Part shown: positions 8,230 to 18,330 of the stretch, piece after piece
Layout: each line of letters begins with the position of its first letter
Numbering within the stretch: position 1 is the stretch's first letter
Origin: Ostreococcus lucimarinus CCE9901
Lineage: Eukaryota; Chlorophyta; Mamiellophyceae; Mamiellales; Bathycoccaceae
Direction of reading: 5' to 3'
NCBI RefSeq assembly: GCF_000092065.1
Contig: NC_009357.1
Span: 186,001-250,000 of the forward strand
DNA length: 64,000 nt
Notes under the pieces: model-generated
Told to the model about the DNA's origin: nothing
Database searches by the model: none
The model's input: the letters and a program-made list of their open reading frames with translations, nothing else
Program-made: the position numbers and the translations under genes

Positions 8230-11130
8230 CTAAGCTTCACCTCTCGCGACGAGGTGCTCGCGCAGCCAGCGCTTCTTCGCGAGCAACTGCGCTTTGCGCG
8301 ATTCCAGTCTGGCGCCGTCCTCGCGCGCGGAGGCAGCCAGCCTGGAGAATTTCGAATTCGTCGATGACGCGTCGTTACCAGGGCTCGTTGACGAGACCGT
8401 TTCAACATCATTTGGCGCGTTTTGATTCATCGAAGCCTTTGACGGCGTCGGCGAGGCAAAACTGCGCAGACGATTGCCAAAGCTGCCGAGCTTGGATCCG
8501 GCGATGTCGGTTAGTTTTTCCATCTGACTCGTCAGCGAGCGGAGAGAGTTGCCCGACATCGGCGATGCGTGCGATGGATTTAGCTCACGTATTGATCCAG
8601 GTGATGTAGAGAGCGAAGAGCTCGCGTCTAGCCGACTCGTCGATGCGGCGAGTGCGGCTTGCGTGTCGCTGAGCGCCTGTGCGGACGAGTCGATGATGCT
8701 GACGTACTCCAGAACGACCTGGCTCGTGATTTTGCGAACGAACGATGACCACTCACGAAGGATTCTCACGCAAGAATTTCTCGCGCTCGCACTCAATTCT
8801 TCGATGATGTCGGCGAGTCGCTCAAAATCGTCGACGAAATCCTTTGAGCCCCGTGCGACGAGCTCGTGCTCCAACCACTCGCCCGCTTCAAAGACGAGCA
8901 ATAACGACGCGTTGGTCTGAGATAACGTGCGCGAAGATATCGCCCGCACGCTTTGTGATGTTTGCTTCTCACGCTCCAGCGCGTTCGAGCGTCGACTCAG
9001 AACCGATTCGAGCGTCTTGACGCTTTGCAAAGCCGCTCGAAGACGTCTTTCTTCATCCGCGTGCGATTGCTCCAAGCCGTCTTTTGCGCTCACACTGCCA
9101 GTCTCGCTATCGCTCGCCGCCAACGCGTCATCAATGGCAATATGCGACTTATCATACGCCTTCATAAGTTCGCGTGAGACCTGCTCGAGCTTTTTCTCCG
9201 TTGATTCCTGCTTTATCTTGTTGCGGCTCTCCGCGTTCGCCGCCCAATCGTTCACCGCGTCCTCCTCCGCGGATAATTCGTCCTTGAGTTTTGCCGTAGT
9301 CGCGCTTAAATTTTGCCTCAACCTCGGCAAGTCTTCGATCGCTTCCGTGTGCGTGCGCTTCACCATGATTCTAATTTCGTTCAACCTATTCTCCGTCTCG
9401 TTCTTATGAGACTGAAAAGACGCGGCGAGATATTCCTCGTCCGGTTCGGCGGTGATTGAAGCCTCCGCGTTTGTGTCCTCTCCGAGGTCTTCCCAACCAT
9501 CTGCTCGGGATATTTTCGGTGTGACACTTTTTTTACGCTCACCGACGAGCACGCTCACCATCCACGCGAGTTCAGCACGGATTTGTTCGAGGGACTCGAG
9601 GACAATTTCCGCCTGTTCGATTGTGACCTCAAAAATTGACTCTGTCCAAAGCGGCCACATCGATCTGTTGTACGATTGCGAAGCGAGAAACACGCTCAAA
9701 TCTGGCGCCATTTCCAACTGTTGATCCATAGTGTTGCGAAGTGTGATGACTTTTGTCGCGAATTCACCTTGAAGAAAGCGAATCTCTTCGCAAAATGATT
9801 TCAGTCGCGACTCCAGAATGGCGCGCAACGGTCGCAAAACGATTTGTTTCACGCACGTCAACACTTTATCGCCATGCTCTGTGAGCGCATTCGCGTGCGT
9901 CTCAATCGACACCACTTTGGCAAAGATTGAATTCAGCTCACTCGTTTTGAGAATAGATTCGGGTGAGTTCCTGTCATCACTCGAGTGTCGCTCACGCTGC
10001 GACTCGTTTTCGACGGGTTCGCCATTCATGTCGGAATCATGAACACTGCTCGCGAGCGATGCATCCTTGAGCATGGATAACTCATCTTTCAAATTTTCAG
10101 TCGCGCACATATTTTCGTGCGCGGCCGTCATTTTATCTCGTAGATCTCCCGAGAGTAGACCGACGTACAAGTCATCCACATCCGTCAACGCCGACACGTT
10201 TGTAATCGCGGCGGGCAACCGCACGTCGCTCGGACGTCGAAACTTCCCTCGCACGCGCGCCGTAAGTTCGTCTACTTTCGCGGGCGAAAGTTCGTTGCTC
10301 AATAACTCGCGAACTCGCGCTAGAAACGCGTCGCACTCCGCCTCATCGCACGCGTCGCCCTCGCCTTCGCTTGCCGGCGCTCGGCGCAAACTCTCGCTGC
10401 ATCGTTGCAGCAGCTCGATCGCCTCGCCCATCTCCGTGGTCGCTAAAATTGCCTGCGCGTTCCGTTCGAGCAGCGCGACGCACGCCGCAAATAGCGGCGC
10501 GCGGTGTCGGTGCCTAAACATCTCATCCCACACCTCCATCGTCGCTCGCGTCGGTAACACGTTGACGAAGAGCGTGAGCAACCACTGCCCGCTCATGATG
10601 GCCGCGATGATATCATCCGGCCCCAGCGCCCCCACGTGCAAGCCAACGCTCGGCAAACGCTCGCGCAATATCCTCATAAACACCCTCTGATCGAGTTTCG
10701 CCGCCGTCATCCCTTCCGAAAAGTACCCCGGCACGATTTCCCCCACCAGCTGCACCAGGCACCAAAACGCGTCCTCCTCGTCCAATCCCGCCAGCAACAA
10801 AAACGCCGCGATCGAGTGCATCGACTGCACGTACCCGATCTCCGGTTCGTGCGACACGAACGCCAGCAGCACTCGCTTCAGCGCGTTCCAATCCTTCGTT
10901 CCCGGCTCGCTCAGATCCAACGCGTTTCGAAACGCGCCGCCGACGCGCGGCAAATCCTTATCAATCTGCCCCGACGTCTCCGCGCTGTGCGTCTCCTCGT
11001 CCCCTCTCAGATCCACCAGCGCGCGATAGTGCCCCGGGTACGTCTCCCGCATCCCTCGCGCCGCGCTCCGCGCCCACGTCTCGCTTCGCGCCGCGTCGTT
11101 CGCGTCTCGCGCGTGCGTTTCGTTCGCCAT
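8230..11130 (-). CDS. TBC-domain Rab GTPase-activating protein with long helical C-terminus
   Basis: 966 residues. The TBC domain spans about residues 20-230. The two catalytic fingers are visible: the arginine finger in GQIDKDLPR (about 57) and the glutamine finger in GYVQSM (about 98). This predicts GTP hydrolysis stimulation on a Rab protein in membrane traffic. Residues about 430-850 are predominantly helical and charged, with coiled-coil character (for example KLKDELSAEEDAVNDWAANA), resembling a BAR/sorting-nexin-type helical region; that part is inference. The C-terminus is Ser-rich, ending with a basic helix (RLESRKAQLLAKKRWLREHL). The Met at 11130 starts MANETHARDAND; frames upstream are Arg-rich repeats. 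Confidence 0.85.
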   Translation of the reverse strand: MANETHARDANDAARSETWARSAARGMRETYPGHYRALVDLRGDEETHSAETSGQIDKDLPRVGGAFRNALDLSEPGTKDWNALKRVLLAFVSHEPEIGYVQSMHSIAAFLLLAGLDEEDAFWCLVQLVGEIVPGYFSEGMTAAKLDQRVFMRILRERLPSVGLHVGALGPDDIIAAIMSGQWLLTLFVNVLPTRATMEVWDEMFRHRHRAPLFAACVALLERNAQAILATTEMGEAIELLQRCSESLRRAPASEGEGDACDEAECDAFLARVRELLSNELSPAKVDELTARVRGKFRRPSDVRLPAAITNVSALTDVDDLYVGLLSGDLRDKMTAAHENMCATENLKDELSMLKDASLASSVHDSDMNGEPVENESQRERHSSDDRNSPESILKTSELNSIFAKVVSIETHANALTEHGDKVLTCVKQIVLRPLRAILESRLKSFCEEIRFLQGEFATKVITLRNTMDQQLEMAPDLSVFLASQSYNRSMWPLWTESIFEVTIEQAEIVLESLEQIRAELAWMVSVLVGERKKSVTPKISRADGWEDLGEDTNAEASITAEPDEEYLAASFQSHKNETENRLNEIRIMVKRTHTEAIEDLPRLRQNLSATTAKLKDELSAEEDAVNDWAANAESRNKIKQESTEKKLEQVSRELMKAYDKSHIAIDDALAASDSETGSVSAKDGLEQSHADEERRLRAALQSVKTLESVLSRRSNALEREKQTSQSVRAISSRTLSQTNASLLLVFEAGEWLEHELVARGSKDFVDDFERLADIIEELSASARNSCVRILREWSSFVRKITSQVVLEYVSIIDSSAQALSDTQAALAASTSRLDASSSLSTSPGSIRELNPSHASPMSGNSLRSLTSQMEKLTDIAGSKLGSFGNRLRSFASPTPSKASMNQNAPNDVETVSSTSPGNDASSTNSKFSRLAASAREDGARLESRKAQLLAKKRWLREHLVARGEA

Positions 11131-11559
11131 CGCGCGATTCGATTCGACGCGATTCGACCTCCCTCGTCCCTCGTCCCTCGTCCCTCGCGCGCGATCGACG
11201 CGCGCGATCGACGCGCGCGATCGACGCGCGCGATCGACGCTCGCGCGCGTCCGTCTCGCGCGTCTCGCGCGCGCGCGTCTCGCGCGTCCCGCGCGTCGAC
11301 CGAACGAATCGACGCGTCCGTCTCTCGGACGTCTCGGACGCGACGATCCGTCTCGGACGCGGAGACGCGCGACGCAGCGACGGCGCGCGCACACCGCGAC
11401 GCACGCGCGACGGCGAACGACGACGAACGACGTCCGCGACGCGCGCGCGCGAGACGGCGAACGACGACGCGCGCGAGACGGCGAAAAAAGGCGCGACGCA
11501 TCGCGAGACGACGGCGAACGACGGTTTGAGTTCTCGGAGGCGAACGAGCGACGCGCGCG
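11131..11559. repeat. Divergent promoter region with two short tandem repeats
   Basis: No gene is supported in these roughly 430 bases. From about 11160 to 11188 a 7-base unit (ccctcgt) is repeated four times. Immediately after, from about 11193 to 11241, a 13-base unit (gatcgacgcgcgc) is repeated about four times. The remainder is cgcgtctcg-type low-complexity sequence. It separates the TBC gene (minus) from the unknown gene at 11560 (plus), so it should contain both promoters. Confidence 0.6.
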
Positions 11560-13548
11560 ATGCTTCGAGCGAGCGCGGCGCGACGAGACGTGCCGACGCC
11601 GGTCCTGGGGAGGTTATCGCTCGCGCGCGTGGCGCTGGTGGCGATGCGCGTGGAGCCGGAGGTGACGGAGGCGAGCGCGCGGGAGACGCTGCGGCGGGTG
11701 GTGGAATCGACGGTGCGCGCGGAGCTGCGAACGCTGCGAACGGCGTTCGGAGACGCGGCGACGGACGAGGGCGAGGGATGGCGCGATGTGCACGTGTTGG
11801 GGATGTCGAGCGAGACGTACGTGTGCGTGACGCCGCGGAAGTACGCGGAGGCGACGAAGATGGTGTGTCGGGCGACGACGAGCGACGAGAAAATTAAAGA
11901 GGCAAAGATTCCAGTGCGCGTGACGGAGGTGACGACGTGCGAGGGGAAGGATCAGATGGATGTGTTGCGGAGTTTGGTGCCGACGTTGGTTATGCAGGCG
12001 TTCGGAGAGGTGCCGCACTGGCGTGCGTTCGGGCGCACGGAGTACGGGACGCGGTTCATGTACGAAGACTTTTTCCCGTCGGTGCCGGGAGGGATGACGC
12101 ACGCCTTCGGGGTCGAGATTGAACACGGAATCAAAGTCACCAAGGCGCCGGCGACGCTGGCGCAGGACATCGGTGAAGATTGTGAAATTGAGATTCTGTT
12201 TCCAAGCATCAACGCCGTGGCGCTGCGGCTGCAACGATTTGGATCGGTGATCGACGAAATGCGACAACACGGAGTGGCGACGGCGAAAATCAGATCATTC
12301 ATCGACGGCGCCAAAGTCGTCGAGATCCACGACACGCCGATCATGGCGCAAGCGGCGCCGGAAATCGGCGTTGAAGTCGGTATCGTCGCGATTCGTCGCG
12401 AAGTTCCGCGTCCTTGCGGCTTCAAATCGATCGCAGAATTCAGAATCGCCTTCGAGTCGTCGCTCGGAACGTTTGTGCCCAGACACGCTCACACGGATGA
12501 TTCAGAGGAGGAACTTCTCGCTGATATCTGCGTTCCTGGGTGCGATAAACCTTTCTTATGGCCCGTGTCTTTGCTTCTCAAAAGCACTGGAGGTACCGAA
12601 TTTCCGGCAAGGCAGTCGCATGTGACGAACGACCACGTGCTGCGATTTCTCGAAGCCGCGCGACGCGTGAACATCGTCGACGCCCATCTTTCCTGGCTCG
12701 TCCGACGGAGCACGTTCTTGGCTCGTGAGAGCGCGCCCAAGAGTGGACCTGTCGTCCCAGATCGTGATATCTTCGTCGGCGCCTCGCACAACCGAAGCGG
12801 ATGGCCCGCGTTTTCTGCCCGAGCTAACGGGATGCCAGATTCGCTCGAGATGTGGGTCGATCCTTGGCCGCCGAATCGTAACGCGTTGCCGGATAGCATC
12901 TTCTCGCCACACGATATGGTCCCACCGAACTTTACGTCTACACCACCATCCATTCCACCAACGTTGAAAGCGCCGGGCGAAAGCAGTGATCTATTCATCG
13001 GCGAAGATTTCGACGATATCATTGATTGCGCGATGGACTTGTCTCCGTCTCGAATCGTCGCCAACGCGAGAAAGCGCATGCGCGTTGAATCTTCCGGCGA
13101 CGAAGCGCCTCCAGTGCTCGGGAGCCGCGTGACGCAGGATGGTATTCAAAAGTCACAGTTTTACAGCGTGCCAGGAGCTCCACCGATGAAGAAAAGGACG
13201 ACGCCGACGGGTCGAGAAAATCTCAAGAATCGAATCGTCGCCGCGTACGGAGTCGACAATACTGAAGTTTCCAAGCGTTTTCTCGATGTCTGTCTGCTGA
13301 TTGAGGCCGACAAACTTGATCAAATTACCGTCTCTCGGCACCATGCATTGGATGCTGCGGTGACTGACGCCCGAAACTTGATCAAATCTGTTTTGAAAAA
13401 GTATGAAGACGACGAAAACGGCAAGAATTTTGTAGAGCGATGTGGCCTTGTGCTGACGCAGATCCCGAAGGGGCGGAAGAAAGTGGAACTCATTGATTTC
13501 TTGCGAAGCGCTTTCGATCTAAAGATAAAGACGAAAACAAAGTTATAA
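11560..13548 (+). CDS. Unrecognised 662-residue protein, possibly DUF4708/C18orf63-like
   Basis: A long uninterrupted frame with well-formed globular sequence for about 400 residues, then a Pro/Ser-rich disordered stretch (about residues 430-550) and a final helical domain (about 555-655). Features: WRDVHVLGMSSETYVCVTP near residue 70, HWRAFGRTEYGTRFMYEDFF around 150, and RPCGFKSIAEFRIAFESSLG around 287. The spacing of the last block and the following PFLWPVSLLL vaguely recalls the DUF4708 domain of animal C18orf63; this is a weak memory-based comparison. A nuclear role would fit the basic KKRTTP and ARKRMR patches. Either ATG 11560 or 11644 could be used. It converges on the ATP synthase alpha-like gene with a 99-base gap. 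Confidence 0.7.
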   Translation: MLRASAARRDVPTPVLGRLSLARVALVAMRVEPEVTEASARETLRRVVESTVRAELRTLRTAFGDAATDEGEGWRDVHVLGMSSETYVCVTPRKYAEATKMVCRATTSDEKIKEAKIPVRVTEVTTCEGKDQMDVLRSLVPTLVMQAFGEVPHWRAFGRTEYGTRFMYEDFFPSVPGGMTHAFGVEIEHGIKVTKAPATLAQDIGEDCEIEILFPSINAVALRLQRFGSVIDEMRQHGVATAKIRSFIDGAKVVEIHDTPIMAQAAPEIGVEVGIVAIRREVPRPCGFKSIAEFRIAFESSLGTFVPRHAHTDDSEEELLADICVPGCDKPFLWPVSLLLKSTGGTEFPARQSHVTNDHVLRFLEAARRVNIVDAHLSWLVRRSTFLARESAPKSGPVVPDRDIFVGASHNRSGWPAFSARANGMPDSLEMWVDPWPPNRNALPDSIFSPHDMVPPNFTSTPPSIPPTLKAPGESSDLFIGEDFDDIIDCAMDLSPSRIVANARKRMRVESSGDEAPPVLGSRVTQDGIQKSQFYSVPGAPPMKKRTTPTGRENLKNRIVAAYGVDNTEVSKRFLDVCLLIEADKLDQITVSRHHALDAAVTDARNLIKSVLKKYEDDENGKNFVERCGLVLTQIPKGRKKVELIDFLRSAFDLKIKTKTKL

Positions 13549-13647
13549 CAACACGACAAAGGTGATGAAGCGATGATGATTGATGATTGAATATGTAAAA
13601 AATATGTATATGAATATGCGCGCCGCTACTGTACTTGAAGAATTTCG

Positions 13648-15609
13648 TTAAAGATTCCTCAACAACGTTTCGAGTTTAGTCATCGTCTCCTCCGAAAGCG
13701 CGGACGATGGGTTAGTGTTAATATACTCTAACTCCTCGCGCATTGTTTCTGTCGCGCGCTTGACCGCCTTGGCGAGCATATCTTCGACTTCTTCCGCAGT
13801 CTTATTGTTCGCGAAACCTTTTTGGATGGCAAACAAACCGACGGTTTGCTCGGCGAGCGACGCGACCTCTCCTTGCTTTTGCTTGAGGAAACCACGAATG
13901 GCCTCGGAGCGGCTACGAAGCTTGCTTTTTTCTGTTCCAGCGCTACCAAACGTACCCATGTCGTCCGATTGCATCAAATCGAGGCGAAGTTGAAGAAAGT
14001 TGAGCGAGCGGAAAGGCCCCGCAGCGCCCGGCGCGCCGATGCGACTCACCGAATCTTTCGCGCTGATGATCCATCCTTTCGCCGGATCGTACGAATCGAC
14101 AAAAACTTGACCATCAGTGATGGACATGAACTCTTCGACCATCGGTCGCGACTGCACGAACGCGGACTCGGGAAATTCGTCATCCGCCGTGGATACGTGC
14201 GCCGCCTTGGCTTTTTCCTCGAGCGCCTTGCGCAGCTTCTCTTGCACGGCGGCAGGCATGGAGTCGAAACCCTTGATCGATTCGACGCTGCTCGGGAGCA
14301 CAGCGCCACCCGAACCGGCGCCTTCGACCCCAGATTTGAACGTCTTCTTGTACGCCCCCTTCGGATGGTACATGACGCCCATGAGCGTGATGGACCCACC
14401 CTTGAGTTCGTCGTTCATTCTAGCAACGCGTTGGAGCGTCATACCTAAGAATCTGCGACGTTCGGCGAGTGAAGCGGAAATCAACATGCCCTCGTACTCT
14501 TCCATTTGCTCTTCCGTACCCTCGGCGACGTTCAACTGCGGTGCCATGCGCGCCATATCCTTGGTGAAGTTGACCAAGCCGGTGAAATCGTCGAGCACCA
14601 AGAGGACGTCTTCGCCCAAAGCACGCGCGCCCTCCGCGATGGCGAACGCCGTGCACGTGGCCGCGTAGCGCTCGGCCTCGCTCGGTTCATCGTCCACGGT
14701 CACGATCGTGGTGTGCGACATCGCCCCGTCTCCCTCTAATCGCTTCGCGACTTCGTCGACGCGAGACGCCTGGGCGCCCAGCGCCGCGTACACGCACCGC
14801 ACGCCCGTACTCCTTTGCGCCACGATCGATGTCAATCCGAGCTCGGAAAGTCCCGTTCCCGGTTCACCGCTCACCAGCATGCACTGCCCGCGCCCGACCG
14901 GGGCCAATAAATCCACAGCCTTGATCCCCGTCACGAGCGGCGTCGTGATCGGCTTTCTTTCCTCCACGCTCGGCGGTTCGCGCATCATCTTCGACGAATC
15001 CTCCGTTCCGGTCACCATCGCCGACCCATCCCTCGCCTCCCCGAACGCGTCCACGATCTTCCCTCGCGTCGCCCTCGCGCTCGGTCCCCACACGAACTCC
15101 GTCTTGCTCGCCTCCGCCGTCTTCCCCACCGCCCTCGCGCCGTCGCCCGTCCGTCGCCGCTCCCCTCCCTCGCCGCCGTCGAACATCAGCGCGAACGTCT
15201 TCGGTTCCCGATGGCTCAGCAGCACCGCCCGTCCGCCATCCGCGAATCGCAGCACCGCTCCCGGCGGCGCCGCGCTTCGCATGCCCTCCAGCGCGACGAC
15301 GCCGCCCCGCTCCGCCCGCGCGCACGTCCCGCTGAAATTCTTCATCCGATCCTCGTCCTCCACGCTCTCCACCGTCGGCGCCGCGCTCGATCGCGCGTCC
15401 TCCGGCACGGGTTTGCCCGCGATTCGCGCCCGCGCCACCGCCTCGGTCCCGCGCGCGCGCCGCGAGACGCCGTCGCCGCGATCGCCCGGTCGGCGGCGCG
15501 TCGCCGCGATCGTCGCCGTCGCGTCGCGTCGCGCGGGCGCGGCGCGGCGCGCGACGGCGCGACACGCGCGCGCGAGCGTCATCGCGCGATGCGGCGCGAC
15601 GGCGAGCAT
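13648..15609 (-). CDS. ATP synthase alpha-subunit-like protein with degenerate P-loop
   Basis: 653 residues from the ATG at 15609 (a second in-frame ATG is at 15582). The N-terminal 60 residues are Arg/Ala-rich and look like an organelle transit peptide. The core follows F1 alpha: TGIKAVDLLAPVGRGQ at about 235, a beta strand and loop reading GEPGTGLSELG at about 250 where true alpha subunits have GxxxxGKT, VLLVLDDFTG, then SITDGQVF and SVSRIG (about 521), and a helical C-terminal domain. The missing Walker A lysine and threonine argue against nucleotide binding in the normal way. The N-terminal beta-barrel region is also expanded. I infer a pseudo-subunit or regulator derived from alpha, in mitochondrion or plastid; the bona fide alpha genes are normally organelle-encoded in green algae. 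Confidence 0.8.
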   Translation of the reverse strand: MLAVAPHRAMTLARACRAVARRAAPARRDATATIAATRRRPGDRGDGVSRRARGTEAVARARIAGKPVPEDARSSAAPTVESVEDEDRMKNFSGTCARAERGGVVALEGMRSAAPPGAVLRFADGGRAVLLSHREPKTFALMFDGGEGGERRRTGDGARAVGKTAEASKTEFVWGPSARATRGKIVDAFGEARDGSAMVTGTEDSSKMMREPPSVEERKPITTPLVTGIKAVDLLAPVGRGQCMLVSGEPGTGLSELGLTSIVAQRSTGVRCVYAALGAQASRVDEVAKRLEGDGAMSHTTIVTVDDEPSEAERYAATCTAFAIAEGARALGEDVLLVLDDFTGLVNFTKDMARMAPQLNVAEGTEEQMEEYEGMLISASLAERRRFLGMTLQRVARMNDELKGGSITLMGVMYHPKGAYKKTFKSGVEGAGSGGAVLPSSVESIKGFDSMPAAVQEKLRKALEEKAKAAHVSTADDEFPESAFVQSRPMVEEFMSITDGQVFVDSYDPAKGWIISAKDSVSRIGAPGAAGPFRSLNFLQLRLDLMQSDDMGTFGSAGTEKSKLRSRSEAIRGFLKQKQGEVASLAEQTVGLFAIQKGFANNKTAEEVEDMLAKAVKRATETMREELEYINTNPSSALSEETMTKLETLLRNL

Positions 15610-15722
15610 GCCGACGCGCGCGCGTCGTCGCGGTGTGCGGCGGCGCCGTCGCGCGCGCGTCGGCCGCACTCGCGCGCGCGCCGAAGCGCCGCGCCGCGAC
15701 GACGCGACGCCGCGACGACGCG

Positions 15723-16568
15723 ATGGCGAAGAAGAAGGCGTCTCGAACGTCGCCCGCGGTCGAGCGCGCGCCGGCGCGCGCGAGCGACGGCGCGACGGCG
15801 ACGACGGGCGCGAACTGGGCGGCGCTGAAAAAGCGCATCAACGCCGGCGCGTCGAGCGCGGCCAAGGCGGCGGCCGCGGCGCGACGCGCGCTGGAGGACG
15901 TCGACGATGCGACGCGAACGCGCGACGGCGGGCGCGACGCGAGCGCGACGCCGAGGGCGACGGGACGGAACACGGCGGTGACGGCGGTGCTGGCGCTGGA
16001 CTGCGAGATGGTCGGCGTCGGCGCGGACGGGAAGCGGTCGATCCTCGCGCGAGCGTCCATCGTGAACGAGGATGGGAACGTGATCATGGACGCGCACGTG
16101 CTGCCGACGGAGCGGGTGACGGATTACAGGACGGCGGTGTCGGGGGTGCGAGCGAAGGATTTGACGGCGGCGAACGGCGCGGTGGCGTTTAAAAAGGTGC
16201 AGGCGCAGATGAGCGAACTGCTGAGGGGACGGATATTGGTGGGGCACTCCTTGAAGAATGATATGCGGGTGCTGATGCTGGATCATCCGAAGCGAGACAC
16301 GCGGGACACGAGTTTGTATCATCCGCTGACGAGGCCGTTGCGGCCGGAGGAGCGGTGCGTTCCGGGCGCGCCTCGCGGTCGCGGATGTCGCGCCCTGCGC
16401 GATCTCGCGCGGCAGCATTTAGGGTTAGAGATTCAAAAGGGCGAGCACTCCTCCGTGGACGACGCGCGGGCGACGTTGGCGCTGTATAAAAAGTTTGCCA
16501 AGCGGTGGGAGAGCGCGCTGCGCCGCGCCGACGGTAGAGACAAATTCAAAAAGCGTCGCGTCGACTAG
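15723..16568 (+). CDS. REXO4: REX4-like RNA exonuclease (DEDDh family)
   Basis: 281 residues starting MAKKKASR. The exonuclease core starts at about residue 80 with ALDCEMVGVGADG (Exo I, DxE), continues with VLVGHSLKNDMRVL-type sequence (ILVGHSLKNDMRVL, Exo II Asp), and ends with HSSVDDARATLALY (Exo III, H and D). This is the DEDDh arrangement of the REXO4/REX4 group, 3'-5' exonucleases acting in pre-rRNA processing in the nucleolus. The N-terminal 70 residues are basic and disordered, in keeping with nuclear targeting. The C-terminal tail is basic (DKFKKRRVD). It is transcribed away from the ATP synthase-like gene with 113 bases between start codons. Confidence 0.85.
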   Translation: MAKKKASRTSPAVERAPARASDGATATTGANWAALKKRINAGASSAAKAAAAARRALEDVDDATRTRDGGRDASATPRATGRNTAVTAVLALDCEMVGVGADGKRSILARASIVNEDGNVIMDAHVLPTERVTDYRTAVSGVRAKDLTAANGAVAFKKVQAQMSELLRGRILVGHSLKNDMRVLMLDHPKRDTRDTSLYHPLTRPLRPEERCVPGAPRGRGCRALRDLARQHLGLEIQKGEHSSVDDARATLALYKKFAKRWESALRRADGRDKFKKRRVD

Positions 16569-16781
16569 CGTCGATTCGTTCGATTCGCGTTTAATCGTCG
16601 TTTAATCGCACGTTTGTATCACCGAATCGCCCGCGCTTCGCCGCCGCGTCGATGAGGCGAGTCGTCCCGCCGCGCCTCGCCTCGGCCCGCGACTCAAAGT
16701 CGTTGCCAGCCTCGGATCGTCACATCGAACCGCACCCCGCCCGCGCGCGCGCATCTCGCGCGCGCGACGCGACGCGAAACG
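16569..16781. other. Tandem intergenic spacer upstream of RPT6
   Basis: 213 bases between REX4 stop and the RPT6 ATG. It contains one AT-richer patch (gtttaatcgtcgtttaatcg, near 16591) that could serve as the REX4 3' end, then CG-rich sequence up to the RPT6 start. No gene seen. Confidence 0.4.
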
Positions 16782-18263
16782 ATGGCGACCGCCGTGCTGT
16801 CGTCCATGGACGTCGACGCGCGACCGCAAACGGGTCTGCGCGCGTATTACGACGCGAAAATCGAAGAGTTGGAGGTTCGCCTGCGCGACAAGACGCAGAA
16901 TCTTCGACGCTTAGAGGCGCAGAGAAATGAATTGAACGGACGAGGTGCGCGGAGCGCGCGTGAGAAGGGCGTCGTCGTCGTCGATCGCGCGAGCGCGGTG
17001 CGCGAACGGACGCGAAAGCGTGATGAGAGGAACGATCGAGGCGAGATCGCGAACGACGCGCGAACGACGAGCGAAGACTGACTTTGAATTTCGTTCGGTT
17101 TACCGCGCGCGCGCAGTTCGATCGCTTCGCGAGGAATTGCACATGTTGCAGGAACCCGGATCGTACGTCGGGGAGGTGGTGAAGGTGATGGGGAAGAAGA
17201 AAGTGTTGGTCAAGGTGAGCGGACGACTCGCCCGCGCGGCGCGCCGAGCGCGCGGAGACGGCGAGAGAGGAAAGAATACTGACAGTTTGTGTTTCGCGCG
17301 CAGGTGCACCCGGAGGGAAAATACGTGTGTGATATGGACAAGAGCATCGATGTGACGAAACTGACGGCGGGGACTCGGGTGGCGTTGAGGAACGATTCGT
17401 ACACGCTGCACGTGATCCTTCCGTCGAACATCGACCCGCTCGTGTCGCTCATGAAGGTTGAAAAGGTTCCCGATTCCACGTTCGATATGATTGGTGGATT
17501 GGATCAGCAAGTGAAGGAGATCAAGGAAGTCGTGGAGTTACCGATCAAGCACCCAGAGCTTTTCGACGCGCTCGGGATCGCGCAACCGAAGGGGGTCATC
17601 CTTTACGGTCCCCCGGGTACCGGGAAGACGCTCTTGGCTCGTGCCGTTGCGCACCACACCGATTGCTGCTTCATTCGCGTGTCTGGTTCGGAATTAGTTC
17701 AAAAGTACATAGGAGAAGGGGCGCGGATGGTTCGTGAACTGTTCGTCATGGCTCGCGAGCACGCGCCGAGCATCTTGTTCATGGATGAAGTAGATTCTAT
17801 CGGTAGCGCTCGCGACGGAGGCGGCGGAGGTGGAGGCGACAGCGAAGTGCAGCGTACGATGCTTGAACTGCTCAACCAGCTCGACGGTTTCGAGGCGACG
17901 AACAAGATTAAGGTGATCATGGCCACGAACCGCCTCGATATCCTCGATCAGGCGCTTCTTCGTCCGGGCCGCATCGATCGTAAAATCGAGTTCCCCAATC
18001 CATCTGAAGACAGCCGCGTCGATATTCTCAAGATTCATAGCCGCAAGATGAACCTCGTTCGCGGGATCGATCTTAAGAAGATCGCGAGCAAGATGGGTGG
18101 GGCTTCCGGGGCAGAATCCAAGGCGGTGTGCACCGAGGCCGGAATGTTCGCGCTTCGCGAACGTCGCGTCCACGTCACGCAAGAAGACTTTGAAATGGCC
18201 GTATCCAAGGTGATGCAAAAGGATAGCGAAAAGAACATTTCCGTGAAAAAGCTCTTTTCGTAA
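16782..18263 (+). CDS. RPT6: 26S proteasome regulatory ATPase RPT6 (PSMC5/SUG1)
   Basis: Three exons: 16782-16944, 17117-17214 and 17304-18263, joining to 406 residues, the same length as human PSMC5. Splice sites are GTGCGC...GCAG and GTGAGC...GCAG, and branch-like motifs GACTGAC and TACTGAC lie upstream of each acceptor. The N-terminal coiled coil ([20 protein letters not shown] across intron 1) and OB domain ([19 protein letters not shown]) precede the AAA module: Walker A GPPGTGKT at about 189, Walker B FMDEVDS at about 246, and the arginine-finger stretch [16 protein letters not shown]. The protein forms part of the heterohexameric base ring that unfolds ubiquitylated substrates. A Gly run ([11 protein letters not shown]) replaces the short variable loop after Walker B. 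Convergent with UMPS, 67 bases apart. Confidence 0.95.
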
Positions 18264-18330
18264 AGATTTACGTACTTAGCGATTGTAAGACGAGAGAAAC
18301 GTCGAGTGTTAAAAATTTATAACAACTTTT

